64,000 nucleotides of DNA from Rubrobacter_A sp965214435 (lineage in GTDB: Bacteria > Actinomycetota > Rubrobacteria > Rubrobacterales > Rubrobacteraceae): contig OZ243960.1 of assembly GCA_965214435.1 (NCBI GenBank), forward strand, positions 2,294,001 through 2,358,000, read 5' to 3'. Every line of letters begins with the position of its first letter. The stretch's first letter is position 1. The translations under genes were made by a program, and so were the position numbers. Below are positions 1 through 6,993 of this stretch, one piece after another. The notes under the pieces are model-generated. The model was not told where the DNA came from. It worked only from the letters and a program-made list of their open reading frames with translations, and did no database searches.

Positions 1-753
1 GGTCCAGATCTTGCTTACGACGACTGGGAGAATAGTTTTAACGCCACAACGCGTTCAGGTTCTTCTTGCACTGCTACTCAACCAGACGGAACGGTGATAA
101 CAAAGATGTGCGCGGGGGCAGCCGCGCTGGGTGGTATCAGTGGCTCATCGCAACTTGGTACACGGGACTATGACTCCACTACGAACCCACAGTTCGTCGC
201 AAATCCTAATGTTCCACAGGGACCGGATCAGATCACCTTCCCCTTCGACTATCAAGCCCAGGAAGGAGCGCAGGATCAAGCCCGCATAGATTTTCTCCGG
301 GAAGAAGCTAGAAGAAACGGAGTGTACTACCCGTCCAATGGCGGGCAGGTCAACGTAGGTTCAGACGTTACGTGGCCGACCGACGCTACAGACCAGACGG
401 TAGTGTTCGTCGATTACCTCGCCGCTGGCGGTAATAATAGGGTGGACTGGGAAGTCGGTAACGACAGTGACCCTGCCGTGAAGGGAACACTCGTGGTCAG
501 CGGTGGCAACTTCAGAACGACACAGCACAAAGCTTGCTTCGAAGGTGTAGTTATAGTCCGCGGGGGGACGTACGAGGACGGAACTTCTACGGACGCCGGA
601 GGCAACACCTGCCTGAACGGTTTTGTCAATGCCTCGGGAGAAATAGAGATAAAAGGCGGCGTGGAGCCTATGGTCTCTGATGAAGTGATCAATCGTCCTG
701 GTTTCTACGGCATATCTCGCTGGAGCTGGCGGGAGGTATACTCGCTGAACTAA
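1..753 (+). CDS. Secreted pilus/prepilin-associated-like protein, 5' end outside window
   Basis: The frame is open from the first base, so the N-terminus lies upstream and about 250 C-terminal residues are seen. They are rich in Gly, Asn, Asp and Thr, with a glycine-rich beta-type repeat pattern near the end (VVSGGNF, VIVRGGTY, IEIKGG), as in a small beta-solenoid. Several Cys residues could form disulfides. No catalytic motif is visible. The overall look resembles C-terminal regions of actinobacterial PilX/prepilin-like proteins, which is inference only. Base composition is clearly less GC-rich than the genes downstream, as is common for surface proteins. An Ala-, Gly- and Cys-rich stretch precedes the beta region. 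Confidence 0.6.
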   Translation, partial: GPDLAYDDWENSFNATTRSGSSCTATQPDGTVITKMCAGAAALGGISGSSQLGTRDYDSTTNPQFVANPNVPQGPDQITFPFDYQAQEGAQDQARIDFLREEARRNGVYYPSNGGQVNVGSDVTWPTDATDQTVVFVDYLAAGGNNRVDWEVGNDSDPAVKGTLVVSGGNFRTTQHKACFEGVVIVRGGTYEDGTSTDAGGNTCLNGFVNASGEIEIKGGVEPMVSDEVINRPGFYGISRWSWREVYSLN

Positions 754-807
754 CCTCGCATCCTTCTCCGGTAAACTCTTTACTGTGAAGGTGATGAGGA
801 GAAGCCC

Positions 808-1200
808 GTGACCGGCGGCCGGGCTACGCAGTCCAGAGCCATGCTTTTCAGCCACCTCGCGCGGGCGGTCCTTTTCGGGGCTGCCGCGGGGTGGCTCTCT
901 TCGTTGCTTTCCGGTGTAACTTCGGGGTGGGTTTTCTACCTAGGGTGCGGGGCGCTGGCGACTCTCTGCGGGTGGGTCCTGGTGCGGCCGATGGAGCGTA
1001 GTACGGCTTTGGTGATGGCGGTACTCTGGGTTGCGGCGGGAGGGACCTACTACCTGTTGCGGCCTCCGGGTGGAGCGGGGATGCTGGGAGTTCTGCCGGA
1101 CATTGGTGATTATGCTGGGTTTGTGGCGGTCCTCGTGAGCTTTGGTGTCGGGGTGTTAATTGGCAAAGCTATTACTAAGGTGCAGGCTCGCGGGTTGTAG
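808..1200 (+). CDS. Small integral membrane protein, unknown function
   Basis: A 130-residue protein starting at GTG behind GATGAGGAG. After about 15 basic residues it has roughly four hydrophobic segments, with Gly/Leu/Val-rich helices and a loop containing two prolines and three glycines near residue 90. No family was recognised. It is followed 9 bp later by another membrane-protein gene on the same strand, so the two are probably co-transcribed and may act together. GC content is back to the genome norm here, unlike the gene upstream. Confidence 0.6.
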   Translation: MTGGRATQSRAMLFSHLARAVLFGAAAGWLSSLLSGVTSGWVFYLGCGALATLCGWVLVRPMERSTALVMAVLWVAAGGTYYLLRPPGGAGMLGVLPDIGDYAGFVAVLVSFGVGVLIGKAITKVQARGL

Positions 1201-1209
1201 AATAACTTT

Positions 1210-1698
1210 ATGGACGAGGAAGAGGGGAAAGGTTTAGGCGGGCCGCTGCGGGTCGGGTTGTGGTGGGGCGGTATTGGAGGTGTGATCGGCTTCGCCGTCT
1301 GCCTGATCGGTTCTCTGGCCGGGGTCGTGGTCTCCGGTTTTATCGGGTGGGCGTGCGGCCGGCGAGCGGCCGAGTCTTTTAACGAACGGCAGACCGGGGC
1401 CGGGGCGCTCGCCGGGATGGTCGCGGGTTTCGTGGCCGCGCCGGTCTACACCATCGGCGCTTCCGTCGGGGCCATCGTCTCCGCCCAGGCCCTCGGGATG
1501 GAATCTATAGCTTCCAGGCTCGGCGGCTTTCTAAACACCGAGGTCTCCGCCGCCGAAGCCTGGCAGCTATTTTTGTTCAGCTTGATCTTCGCCGCGATGA
1601 TGGAACTCGGTATCCTGACCAGCGCCTCGACGATTGCCGGAGCCCTGCTCGCCCGCAAAAGGACGGCCGGCCACGAGACGGAAGACGGGGACGGTTAG
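1210..1698 (+). CDS. Small integral membrane protein, unknown function
   Basis: A 162-residue protein with three to four Gly/Ala/Val-rich membrane segments (about residues 14-50, 65-95 and 115-150) and a charged C-terminal tail. It starts 9 bp after the previous stop, suggesting an operon of two membrane proteins. The small residues in the helices and the GxxxG-like spacing suggest tight helix packing. No family assignment. The stop codon lies inside a perfect inverted repeat that separates it from the convergent sufU gene. Confidence 0.6.
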   Translation: MDEEEGKGLGGPLRVGLWWGGIGGVIGFAVCLIGSLAGVVVSGFIGWACGRRAAESFNERQTGAGALAGMVAGFVAAPVYTIGASVGAIVSAQALGMESIASRLGGFLNTEVSAAEAWQLFLFSLIFAAMMELGILTSASTIAGALLARKRTAGHETEDGDG

Positions 1699-1710
1699 CC
1701 AGGGCTAACC
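1693..1710. terminator. Inverted repeat between convergent genes, possible bidirectional terminator
   Basis: GGTTAGCC (1693-1700) and GGCTAACC (1703-1710) are perfect 8-bp arms two bases apart, lying between the ends of two convergent genes. The first arm includes the stop codon of the plus-strand gene. There is no clear U-run, so the terminator role is inferred from position. Confidence 0.4.
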
Positions 1711-1716
1711 CCGGAC

Positions 1717-2214
1717 TTACTCCTTGCGGGCCGCCGCGTCCGCGCCCTCGCCGAAGATCAGACCGTCCTCCTCAGCACTATTTCCCGTCGCGCCCGGACG
1801 ACTGACCCCGGCCTCGGCGAGCTTTTGGTCCTGCTGGTAGCGGCGGACGGCGGCCTTTAACGTCCCGAGCCCTAGCGTGGCGCACTTCGGGCGGGAGGCG
1901 ACGACCTGGCGGCCGAGCTTCTCGATCATCTCGTTGTAGTCCAGCTCCAGTACCTGGTCCATCGAAAGCCCCTCGTCGTGGACCTGCTCCATGACCATGC
2001 TGGCCGCTGCCATGCTGATGGTGCAACCCTCGCCCTCGAAGGTCGCGTCCCCGATGTGTTCGTGGTCGTCCGCGCCCTTTAAGTACATCGTTACCACGTC
2101 CCCGCACCCGGGGTTGCCGCCTGGCATCTCGATGTCGGCGTCTTCCAGGATACCCTGGTGCCGCGGGTGCTCGTAGTGGTCTAGCAGGATCTGTATCTGA
2201 AGCTGACGGTCCAA
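1717..2214 (-). CDS. sufU: SufU-type iron-sulfur cluster assembly protein
   Basis: A 165-residue IscU/SufU fold protein. The three conserved cysteines are visible: Cys37 in PGCGD (with Asp39), Cys64 in EGCTIS and Cys111 in RPKCATL. The extra stretch between the second and third Cys and the lack of the IscU LPPVK motif point to the SufU subtype. In Gram-positive bacteria this protein accepts sulfur from SufS in a zinc-dependent way and supports cluster assembly on SufBCD. Odd point: sufS and sufBCD are not beside it, because the upstream neighbour is the divergent ychF. The C-terminal 30 residues are an unconserved acidic tail. Confidence 0.93.
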   Translation of the reverse strand: MDRQLQIQILLDHYEHPRHQGILEDADIEMPGGNPGCGDVVTMYLKGADDHEHIGDATFEGEGCTISMAAASMVMEQVHDEGLSMDQVLELDYNEMIEKLGRQVVASRPKCATLGLGTLKAAVRRYQQDQKLAEAGVSRPGATGNSAEEDGLIFGEGADAAARKE

Positions 2215-2297
2215 AGTAGAGCCTTTCCGGATAAAAGTATTCTGAACCTTTATTTTACCGCACCCTCAGTATTGCTACTACTTGATACAATGCCTTT

Positions 2298-3380
2298 ATG
2301 AGAGTCGGAATCGTAGGTCTGCCGAACGTCGGCAAGTCCACAGTGTTTAACAGCCTGACTAAAGCCGGGGCCGAGGCCCGGAACTACCCGTTCACAACCA
2401 TAGACCCGAACCTCGGGGTCGCGGTCGTGCCGGACGGGCGTCTCGGGGCGCTCGCGGATACGATGAAGAGTCGGAGCGTGGTGCCGGCGACGGTGGACTT
2501 CGTGGACATCGCGGGCCTCGTGCAGGGGGCGAGCGCGGGCGAGGGCCTCGGGAACCAGTTCCTCGGGCACATTCGGGAGTGCGAAGCTATCGCCCACGTC
2601 GTCCGGTGCTTTGAGGATGAGAACGTGGTGCACGTCGGCGGTAGAGTGGACCCGGCGGGCGACGCCGAGACGATTCAGACCGAGCTTCTTTTGGCGGACC
2701 TCTCTACCGTCGAGCGGCGGCTGGAGCGCACGGGCCGGGCGGCCAAGAGCGGCGACGCGAAGCTGCGGGAAGAAGCCTCGGAGCTTGAGCGGCTCCGGGA
2801 CCACCTCTCCGACGGAGAGCCGGCCCGCTCGTTTACCGGCACGGACGCCGTCGAGGAGGCCCTGGGCACCCTGATCACGGCGAAACCCACGCTGTACGTG
2901 GCGAACGTGGACGAGGAGTCGGTCGCTGAAGGGAACCGCTACAGCGCGGAATTAGAGAAGCTCGCCGCCAGAGAGGGGGCAGAGGTCGTCCGGCTGTCGG
3001 CGAAGCTTGAGGCTGAGGTCGTCGAGCTCTCCGAGGAAGAGTCGCGGGAGTATTTGGAAATGCTCGGGATAGAGTCCACGGGTTTTGAGGACTTCGTGCG
3101 GGCGGCGTACCGGCTGCTTGGCCTGATCACGTTCTTTACCGCCGGGGAGAAGGAGAGCCGGGCGTGGACGGTGCGCAAAGGCTCGACGGCGCGCACGGCC
3201 GCCGGCAGCATCCACTCCGACATGGAACGCGGGTTTATAGCCGCCGAGGTCGGCAACTGGGAAGACGTGGTGGCGGCCGGTTCCTGGTCAAGGGCCAAGG
3301 AAGTCGCGAAGATCCGTCTGGAAGGCCGCGGCTACACCGTCGAGGACGGCGACACCATGATCGTCCGTTTCAACGTCTAG
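2298..3380 (+). CDS. ychF: Redox-regulated P-loop ATPase YchF (Obg family)
   Basis: A 360-residue protein, the normal length for YchF. The P-loop GLPNVGKST is at residues 7-15 and a DIAG switch-II motif lies near residue 73. The usual G4 motif is replaced by NVDE, as expected for a family that prefers ATP over GTP. A coiled-coil region occupies about residues 130-200, and the C-terminal 85 residues form the TGS domain (LITFFTAGEKESRAW onward). YchF binds ribosomes and is implicated in translation and stress control. It is divergent from sufU and closely followed (10 bp) by the GrdB-like selenoprotein candidate, which may be translationally linked. Confidence 0.97.
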   Translation: MRVGIVGLPNVGKSTVFNSLTKAGAEARNYPFTTIDPNLGVAVVPDGRLGALADTMKSRSVVPATVDFVDIAGLVQGASAGEGLGNQFLGHIRECEAIAHVVRCFEDENVVHVGGRVDPAGDAETIQTELLLADLSTVERRLERTGRAAKSGDAKLREEASELERLRDHLSDGEPARSFTGTDAVEEALGTLITAKPTLYVANVDEESVAEGNRYSAELEKLAAREGAEVVRLSAKLEAEVVELSEEESREYLEMLGIESTGFEDFVRAAYRLLGLITFFTAGEKESRAWTVRKGSTARTAAGSIHSDMERGFIAAEVGNWEDVVAAGSWSRAKEVAKIRLEGRGYTVEDGDTMIVRFNV

Positions 3381-3390
3381 GCGGTACCCG

Positions 3391-4035
3391 GTGCCTCCTT
3401 TTCGCCGCCCAGAGAAACCGCTCTCCAAAAGCCGCCTGGCGCTCGTGACGACCGGCGGTGTCCACCTCCCGGACGACACGCGCTTCGACATCGACGATCC
3501 GGTCGGCGACTGCTCCTACCGCGAGATACCAACCTCCGCCCGCGAGCTTACCTGGACCCACGCCTACTACGCCCCCGGCCGCGAGGGAGACCTGGACACA
3601 GTGTTCCCGCTGTGGACCCTGCGAAGTTTGGTAGAAGAGGGTGTGGTAGGCGAGCTTAACGAGCGTCATTTCAGCTTTATGGGGGCTATTCACGACCCCG
3701 CCCCGCTGGTAGAGAAGACCGCCCCCGAGGTGGCCGGCAAACTTGCCGCCGACGGGGTAGATGCCGTATTGCTGACGCCTTCCTGACCGCTGTGCCACCG
3801 GTCCGTCGGGCTGGTAAGCGCCGCCATAGAAGAGGCCGGGATACCGACCGTTACGCTCTCGATGGAGGGCGGGGTGGAAGCGACGCGGGTAGTCTACGTG
3901 CCATTCCCGTACAACTTCCCGATGGGCGGGCCGAACGACGCGGCCCGGCACCGGGACGTGGCGCTCGCGGCGCTCGTGCTGCTCCACGAGCTGGACGCGC
4001 CCGGCGAGGTGGCATTGCCTTTCGAGTGGCGGTGA
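3391..4035 (+). CDS. GrdB-like reductase-family protein with probable selenocysteine at an in-frame TGA
   Basis: The frame opens with GTG 10 bp after ychF and runs 131 codons to a TGA at 3784-3786. It then continues without a stop for 82 more codons to TGA at 4033-4035. Residues on both sides belong to one protein of the glycine/sarcosine/betaine reductase selenoprotein B family. Around the TGA the protein reads DAVLLTPS-U-PLCHRSVGL, a U-x-x-C redox motif where I recall related short proteins having C-x-x-C. A small hairpin with a GU-starting loop follows, as in bacterial SECIS elements. The C-terminal half (PFPYNFPMGGPND, ending VALPFEWR) matches my memory of the family's end, so the second part is clearly still under selection. 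The alternative is a nonsense mutation. The substrate is unknown. Confidence 0.8.
3795..3814 (+). promoter_or_regulatory. Candidate bacterial SECIS hairpin
   Basis: Starting 8 nt after the in-frame TGA, CCA (3795-3797) pairs with TGG (3812-3814) and CCG (3798-3800) with CGG (3807-3809). The GC at 3810-3811 bulges, and the apical loop is GTCCGT (3801-3806). A short stem with G and U at the start of the loop, 14 nt past the stop codon, resembles bSECIS elements that recruit SelB. The spacing is slightly short and the stem is weak, so this is a candidate only. Confidence 0.45.
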
Positions 4036-4093
4036 TCCGGTAGCGGTGACCGGTAGCGGTAAATAGATCACTCCGGTGGGAATGTAACCGGGG

Positions 4094-4099
4094 TATAAT
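4094..4099 (+). promoter_or_regulatory. Candidate -10 element (TATAAT)
   Basis: A perfect TATAAT hexamer lies 39 bp before the start of the DUF6391 gene, in otherwise GC-rich DNA. No good -35 TTGACA is found 16-18 bp upstream, so the promoter call rests on the -10 box and its position. Confidence 0.35.
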
Positions 4100-4138
4100 G
4101 CCCGTACGTAAAATCTCTTGTATGGTAGGTGAAGCGGT

Positions 4139-4843
4139 ATGGGTGCTTTTGTAATCCTCGCGTTTGTGGCGGTGTTTTTCGTTGCGCTGCTGTTCCTGAT
4201 ACCGATCCTGTACTCGTTGCAGGCGGTGGGCAGTCTGTTTATCTATCCCAAGCAGCTAAAGTCGATGTTCGGGAACAAAATTCTGCGCCGCAACCACGCC
4301 CTGGAGCACGCGACCATCGTGGTGATGATGGAGCGGGAGCCGGGCCGCCGCTTTAACGGCTTCTCGAACGACGACGGCTTTTTCGTGCAGGGCGTTCGCT
4401 CTTTGGAAGAGGTGGACAGCGCAGCAAGAGAGGCGCTGCGCCGGTTGCAGGGCGGGGAGCGCAAGCTTGCCATCCACCGCAACTGCGGCACGACCATCGT
4501 GGCGGCCAACCTGCTGGCGGCGGTCTTCTTTATCGCGGTCGTTGGGATCGCGCTGTACCTTGGCATCGGTCTCTCGGCTGAGTTGTACCTGCTTATTCTG
4601 GGCGGCATGATCCTGTCCTTCGCCCTTCGCGTACCGCTGAGTCTCTTTCTCCAGCGCTTCGTTACCACAGAGCAAGACCTCTCAAATGCCGAGGTCGGGT
4701 GGGTCGAGCCCGCGCAGCCGAACCAGCTCCGGGCCGGCGTCCTCGGGATGCTGCTCGCTGCCTCAACCGCCCAGGTCCGGGTCTTCCACACCGACCCGAA
4801 CGCCGTCGAGATACTGCGCGACGATGGTGAGAGGGTTCGCTAG
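4139..4843 (+). CDS. DUF6391 membrane protein with HxxEH motif
   Basis: A 234-residue protein: one N-terminal membrane helix (residues 3-30), a soluble segment, two further helices (about 120-165) and a soluble C-terminus. Residues 52-60 (NHALEHATI) are the hallmark I associate with DUF6391. They contain H-x-x-E-H, the order of metal ligands found in inverse zincins, so a metallopeptidase-like role is possible but unproven. A second conserved-looking patch, IHRNCGTT, precedes the second helix. It stands alone, preceded by a TATAAT box and followed by a strong hairpin, so it is probably monocistronic. Confidence 0.75.
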   Translation: MGAFVILAFVAVFFVALLFLIPILYSLQAVGSLFIYPKQLKSMFGNKILRRNHALEHATIVVMMEREPGRRFNGFSNDDGFFVQGVRSLEEVDSAAREALRRLQGGERKLAIHRNCGTTIVAANLLAAVFFIAVVGIALYLGIGLSAELYLLILGGMILSFALRVPLSLFLQRFVTTEQDLSNAEVGWVEPAQPNQLRAGVLGMLLAASTAQVRVFHTDPNAVEILRDDGERVR

Positions 4844-4901
4844 GAGAGCGTCCGATAGGAGAGGGTCCGCTAACCTCTGCAGAAGCTGCGGAGTACATAA
4901 A

Positions 4902-4945
4902 CTGCAAAAGGTTCCCGGTGCGTGTCCGCCGGGAACCTTTTGCAG
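4902..4945. terminator. Long perfect hairpin, probable terminator
   Basis: Perfect 17-bp inverted repeat: left arm 4902-4918 (CTGCAAAAGGTTCCCGG), right arm 4929-4945, 10-nt loop. No separate U-run follows, but the arms carry AAAAG/CTTTT near their base. It lies between the DUF6391 gene and the next plus-strand gene and would end the upstream transcript. Confidence 0.6.
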
Positions 4946-5027
4946 TGTCGGGCCTGAGGTGGTTTAAAAAGAGCGAGTTGCGGTAAGCTGAATAAAATTG
5001 TAACTGAAACGCCGGATAGGAGATGGC

Positions 5028-6392
5028 ATGGACAACGCTGCTTTTTACGACGTTCTGATCTTCGGTGGGGGGCAGGCGGGTATACCGCTGGCTTACGCCC
5101 TGGCCGGCGAGGGCCTGACGGTTGCCCTCGCCGAGCGCAAGGACCTTGGCGGCTCGTGCGTGAACTTCGGTTGCACCCCGACAAAGGCCGCTATCGCCTC
5201 GGCCAAGTCCGCCCACGAGGCGCGTCGGGCGTCGGAGTTCGGGGTAGAGGTGTCGGGCGTGACGGTGAACTTCCCGGCGGTGCTGGAGCGGGCGCGCGGC
5301 ATAGCGGAGCAGAGCCGGACCGGCATCGAGAGTGGCTTCGAGGGTTCGGATAACCCGATTCTCCTCCGGGGCCACGCCTCCTTTGAGGGCCGGGAGGAGA
5401 ACGGCTTCCGGGTCCGGGTTGGGGATCAGTCTGTAACCGCCAAGCAGGTAGTCCTCAATACTGGCACGCGCACCCTGCTCCCGCCGATAGACGGCCTCGA
5501 TTCCATAGACTACATCGACTCCGGTAACTGGCTGTACCAAACCGAGCTACCCGAGCACCTAGCTATTATCGGCGGGGGCTACATTGGGCTCGAAATGAGC
5601 CAGTTCTACCGCCGGATGGGTAGCCGCGTAACGGTCGTCGGCGGCTCCGAGAGGGTAGCCAAGACCGAAGACGAAGAAGTTTCGGCGGCCCTGCAAGGCA
5701 TACTCGAAGACGACGGCGTCGAGTTCCTGCTGAACACCCGCGCCGAGAAGGTCGAGAAGAGCGGAGACGGCGTGAAGCTTGGTCTCAGCGGCGGGGGAGA
5801 GCTGGAGGTCTCGCACGTCTTTGTGGCGACCGGGCGTAAGCCGAACACCGACGACCTCGGTTTAGAGAACGTCGGGCTTGAAGTAGCGGACGGCGGCATC
5901 GTCGAGGGCGACGAGCGGCTAGCCACGAGCGTCGAGGGCATCTGGGTCGCGGGCGACATCCGGGGCGGCCCGATGTTCACCCACACCTCCTACGACGACT
6001 TCCGAGTTCTTTCCTCCCAGATGATCGGCGACGGCTCGCACACCACCGACCGGATAGTGCCGTACGCGATGTTCACCGACCCGTCGTTGGGGCGCGCCGG
6101 GATGACCGAGGAAGGTGCGCGCGAAGCTGGTTATGACATCGAGGTGATGCGCTTCGAGATGAAAAACGACGGCAAGGCCCGGGAGATGGGGGAGACCAAA
6201 GGCTTTATAAAAGTGGTCGCGGAGCGCGGGAGCGGGCAGATACTAGGGGCCGCCATGCTCGCCGCCGAGGGTGCGGACATGGTCCACGTGTACATCGACC
6301 TGATGAACGCCGGCGCACCCTACAGCGTGCTCCGGGACGCCGTCCAGATCCACCCGACGTTCGGCGAGGCCGTCCAGAGCGCGGTGGCGTAG
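5028..6392 (+). CDS. FAD-dependent disulfide oxidoreductase, mercuric reductase/dihydrolipoamide dehydrogenase-like
   Basis: A 454-residue class I pyridine nucleotide-disulfide oxidoreductase. It has an N-terminal FAD site GGGQAGIPLA and the redox-active pair in GGSCVNFGCTPTK. The NAD(P)H site (AIIGGGYIGLEMSQFY) is near residue 180, the second FAD motif (GIWVAGDIRGG) near 310, and the C-terminal active-site base IHPTFGE is at the end. The FGCTPTK form is typical of 'mercuric reductase-like' proteins that lack the MerA heavy-metal domain, and no merR or mer operon is adjacent. Substrate unknown. Start ATG follows AGGAG at good distance. Confidence 0.88.
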   Translation: MDNAAFYDVLIFGGGQAGIPLAYALAGEGLTVALAERKDLGGSCVNFGCTPTKAAIASAKSAHEARRASEFGVEVSGVTVNFPAVLERARGIAEQSRTGIESGFEGSDNPILLRGHASFEGREENGFRVRVGDQSVTAKQVVLNTGTRTLLPPIDGLDSIDYIDSGNWLYQTELPEHLAIIGGGYIGLEMSQFYRRMGSRVTVVGGSERVAKTEDEEVSAALQGILEDDGVEFLLNTRAEKVEKSGDGVKLGLSGGGELEVSHVFVATGRKPNTDDLGLENVGLEVADGGIVEGDERLATSVEGIWVAGDIRGGPMFTHTSYDDFRVLSSQMIGDGSHTTDRIVPYAMFTDPSLGRAGMTEEGAREAGYDIEVMRFEMKNDGKAREMGETKGFIKVVAERGSGQILGAAMLAAEGADMVHVYIDLMNAGAPYSVLRDAVQIHPTFGEAVQSAVA

Positions 6393-6408
6393 TCCGGGGC
6401 AGACGAAA

Positions 6409-6990
6409 CTAGGCGGAAAGCTCCCGCCGCGTCCGGTGGAGGTTCCAGAAGAGGCCCGCCAGCAGCCCGAAGACGCTGGCGGGCAGGAGGAAGGTCTGGA
6501 CCCCGATAAGAGCGAGACCGACGTTGGCGCCGAGCACCAGGGCGACCGTCGGGGCGCAGCACGCAAAGCCCGAGAACAGGGCCGGCAGCGAGCCGAGCAG
6601 CCCGAACCACGAGAGCCGCCGGCAGGACCGGACGCTGTGGATAGCGAACCAAGCGGTCGCAACGTTCAGGGCTACGAGCCCGCCAACTACCGCTCCGATT
6701 GCCAAGTTCACCGGCGCTAGAAACAGCGCGAGCCCTTCAAAAAGATAAAGTGCCGCGACCGGCTCGAAGCTGTAGCCGGCGATAGGCTCGAACAGCTTCC
6801 CGGCCCAGTCCGGGGCCACGACAAAAGCCGGGCTACCGCCAGGTGACACCGCGCCGCGACCAACAACCAACTGTCCGACCGCGTACAGATAGAGCGGCAG
6901 GTACAAGAGCCCCGAGATCGCCGCCGCCCGCCGGAAACGTGCTTTGCCGAGAGCGAGCGCCAGCACGCGGGTGTGGGAGGGCGGTTTCAT
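6409..6990 (-). CDS. Membrane protein with CCAPT motif
   Basis: A 193-residue protein with about five membrane segments. A Cys pair in the motif FACCAPTVALVLG lies inside a predicted helix, and the C-terminus is basic (HRTRREL). A vicinal Cys pair followed by Pro in a helix is also seen in mercury-transport proteins such as MerT, and a mercuric-reductase-like gene is next door on the other strand. The overall size and topology are not those of MerT, so a thiol or metal role is only a hint. It starts 3 bp after the DUF3179 lipoprotein gene, which indicates co-transcription. Confidence 0.6.
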   Translation of the reverse strand: MKPPSHTRVLALALGKARFRRAAAISGLLYLPLYLYAVGQLVVGRGAVSPGGSPAFVVAPDWAGKLFEPIAGYSFEPVAALYLFEGLALFLAPVNLAIGAVVGGLVALNVATAWFAIHSVRSCRRLSWFGLLGSLPALFSGFACCAPTVALVLGANVGLALIGVQTFLLPASVFGLLAGLFWNLHRTRRELSA

Positions 6991-6993
6991 TGC

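Noticed and set aside
5028..6392. Calling the disulfide reductase a true MerA mercuric reductase
   Set aside because: No N-terminal heavy-metal domain, no C-terminal Cys pair (it ends FGEAVQSAVA), and no mer genes nearby.
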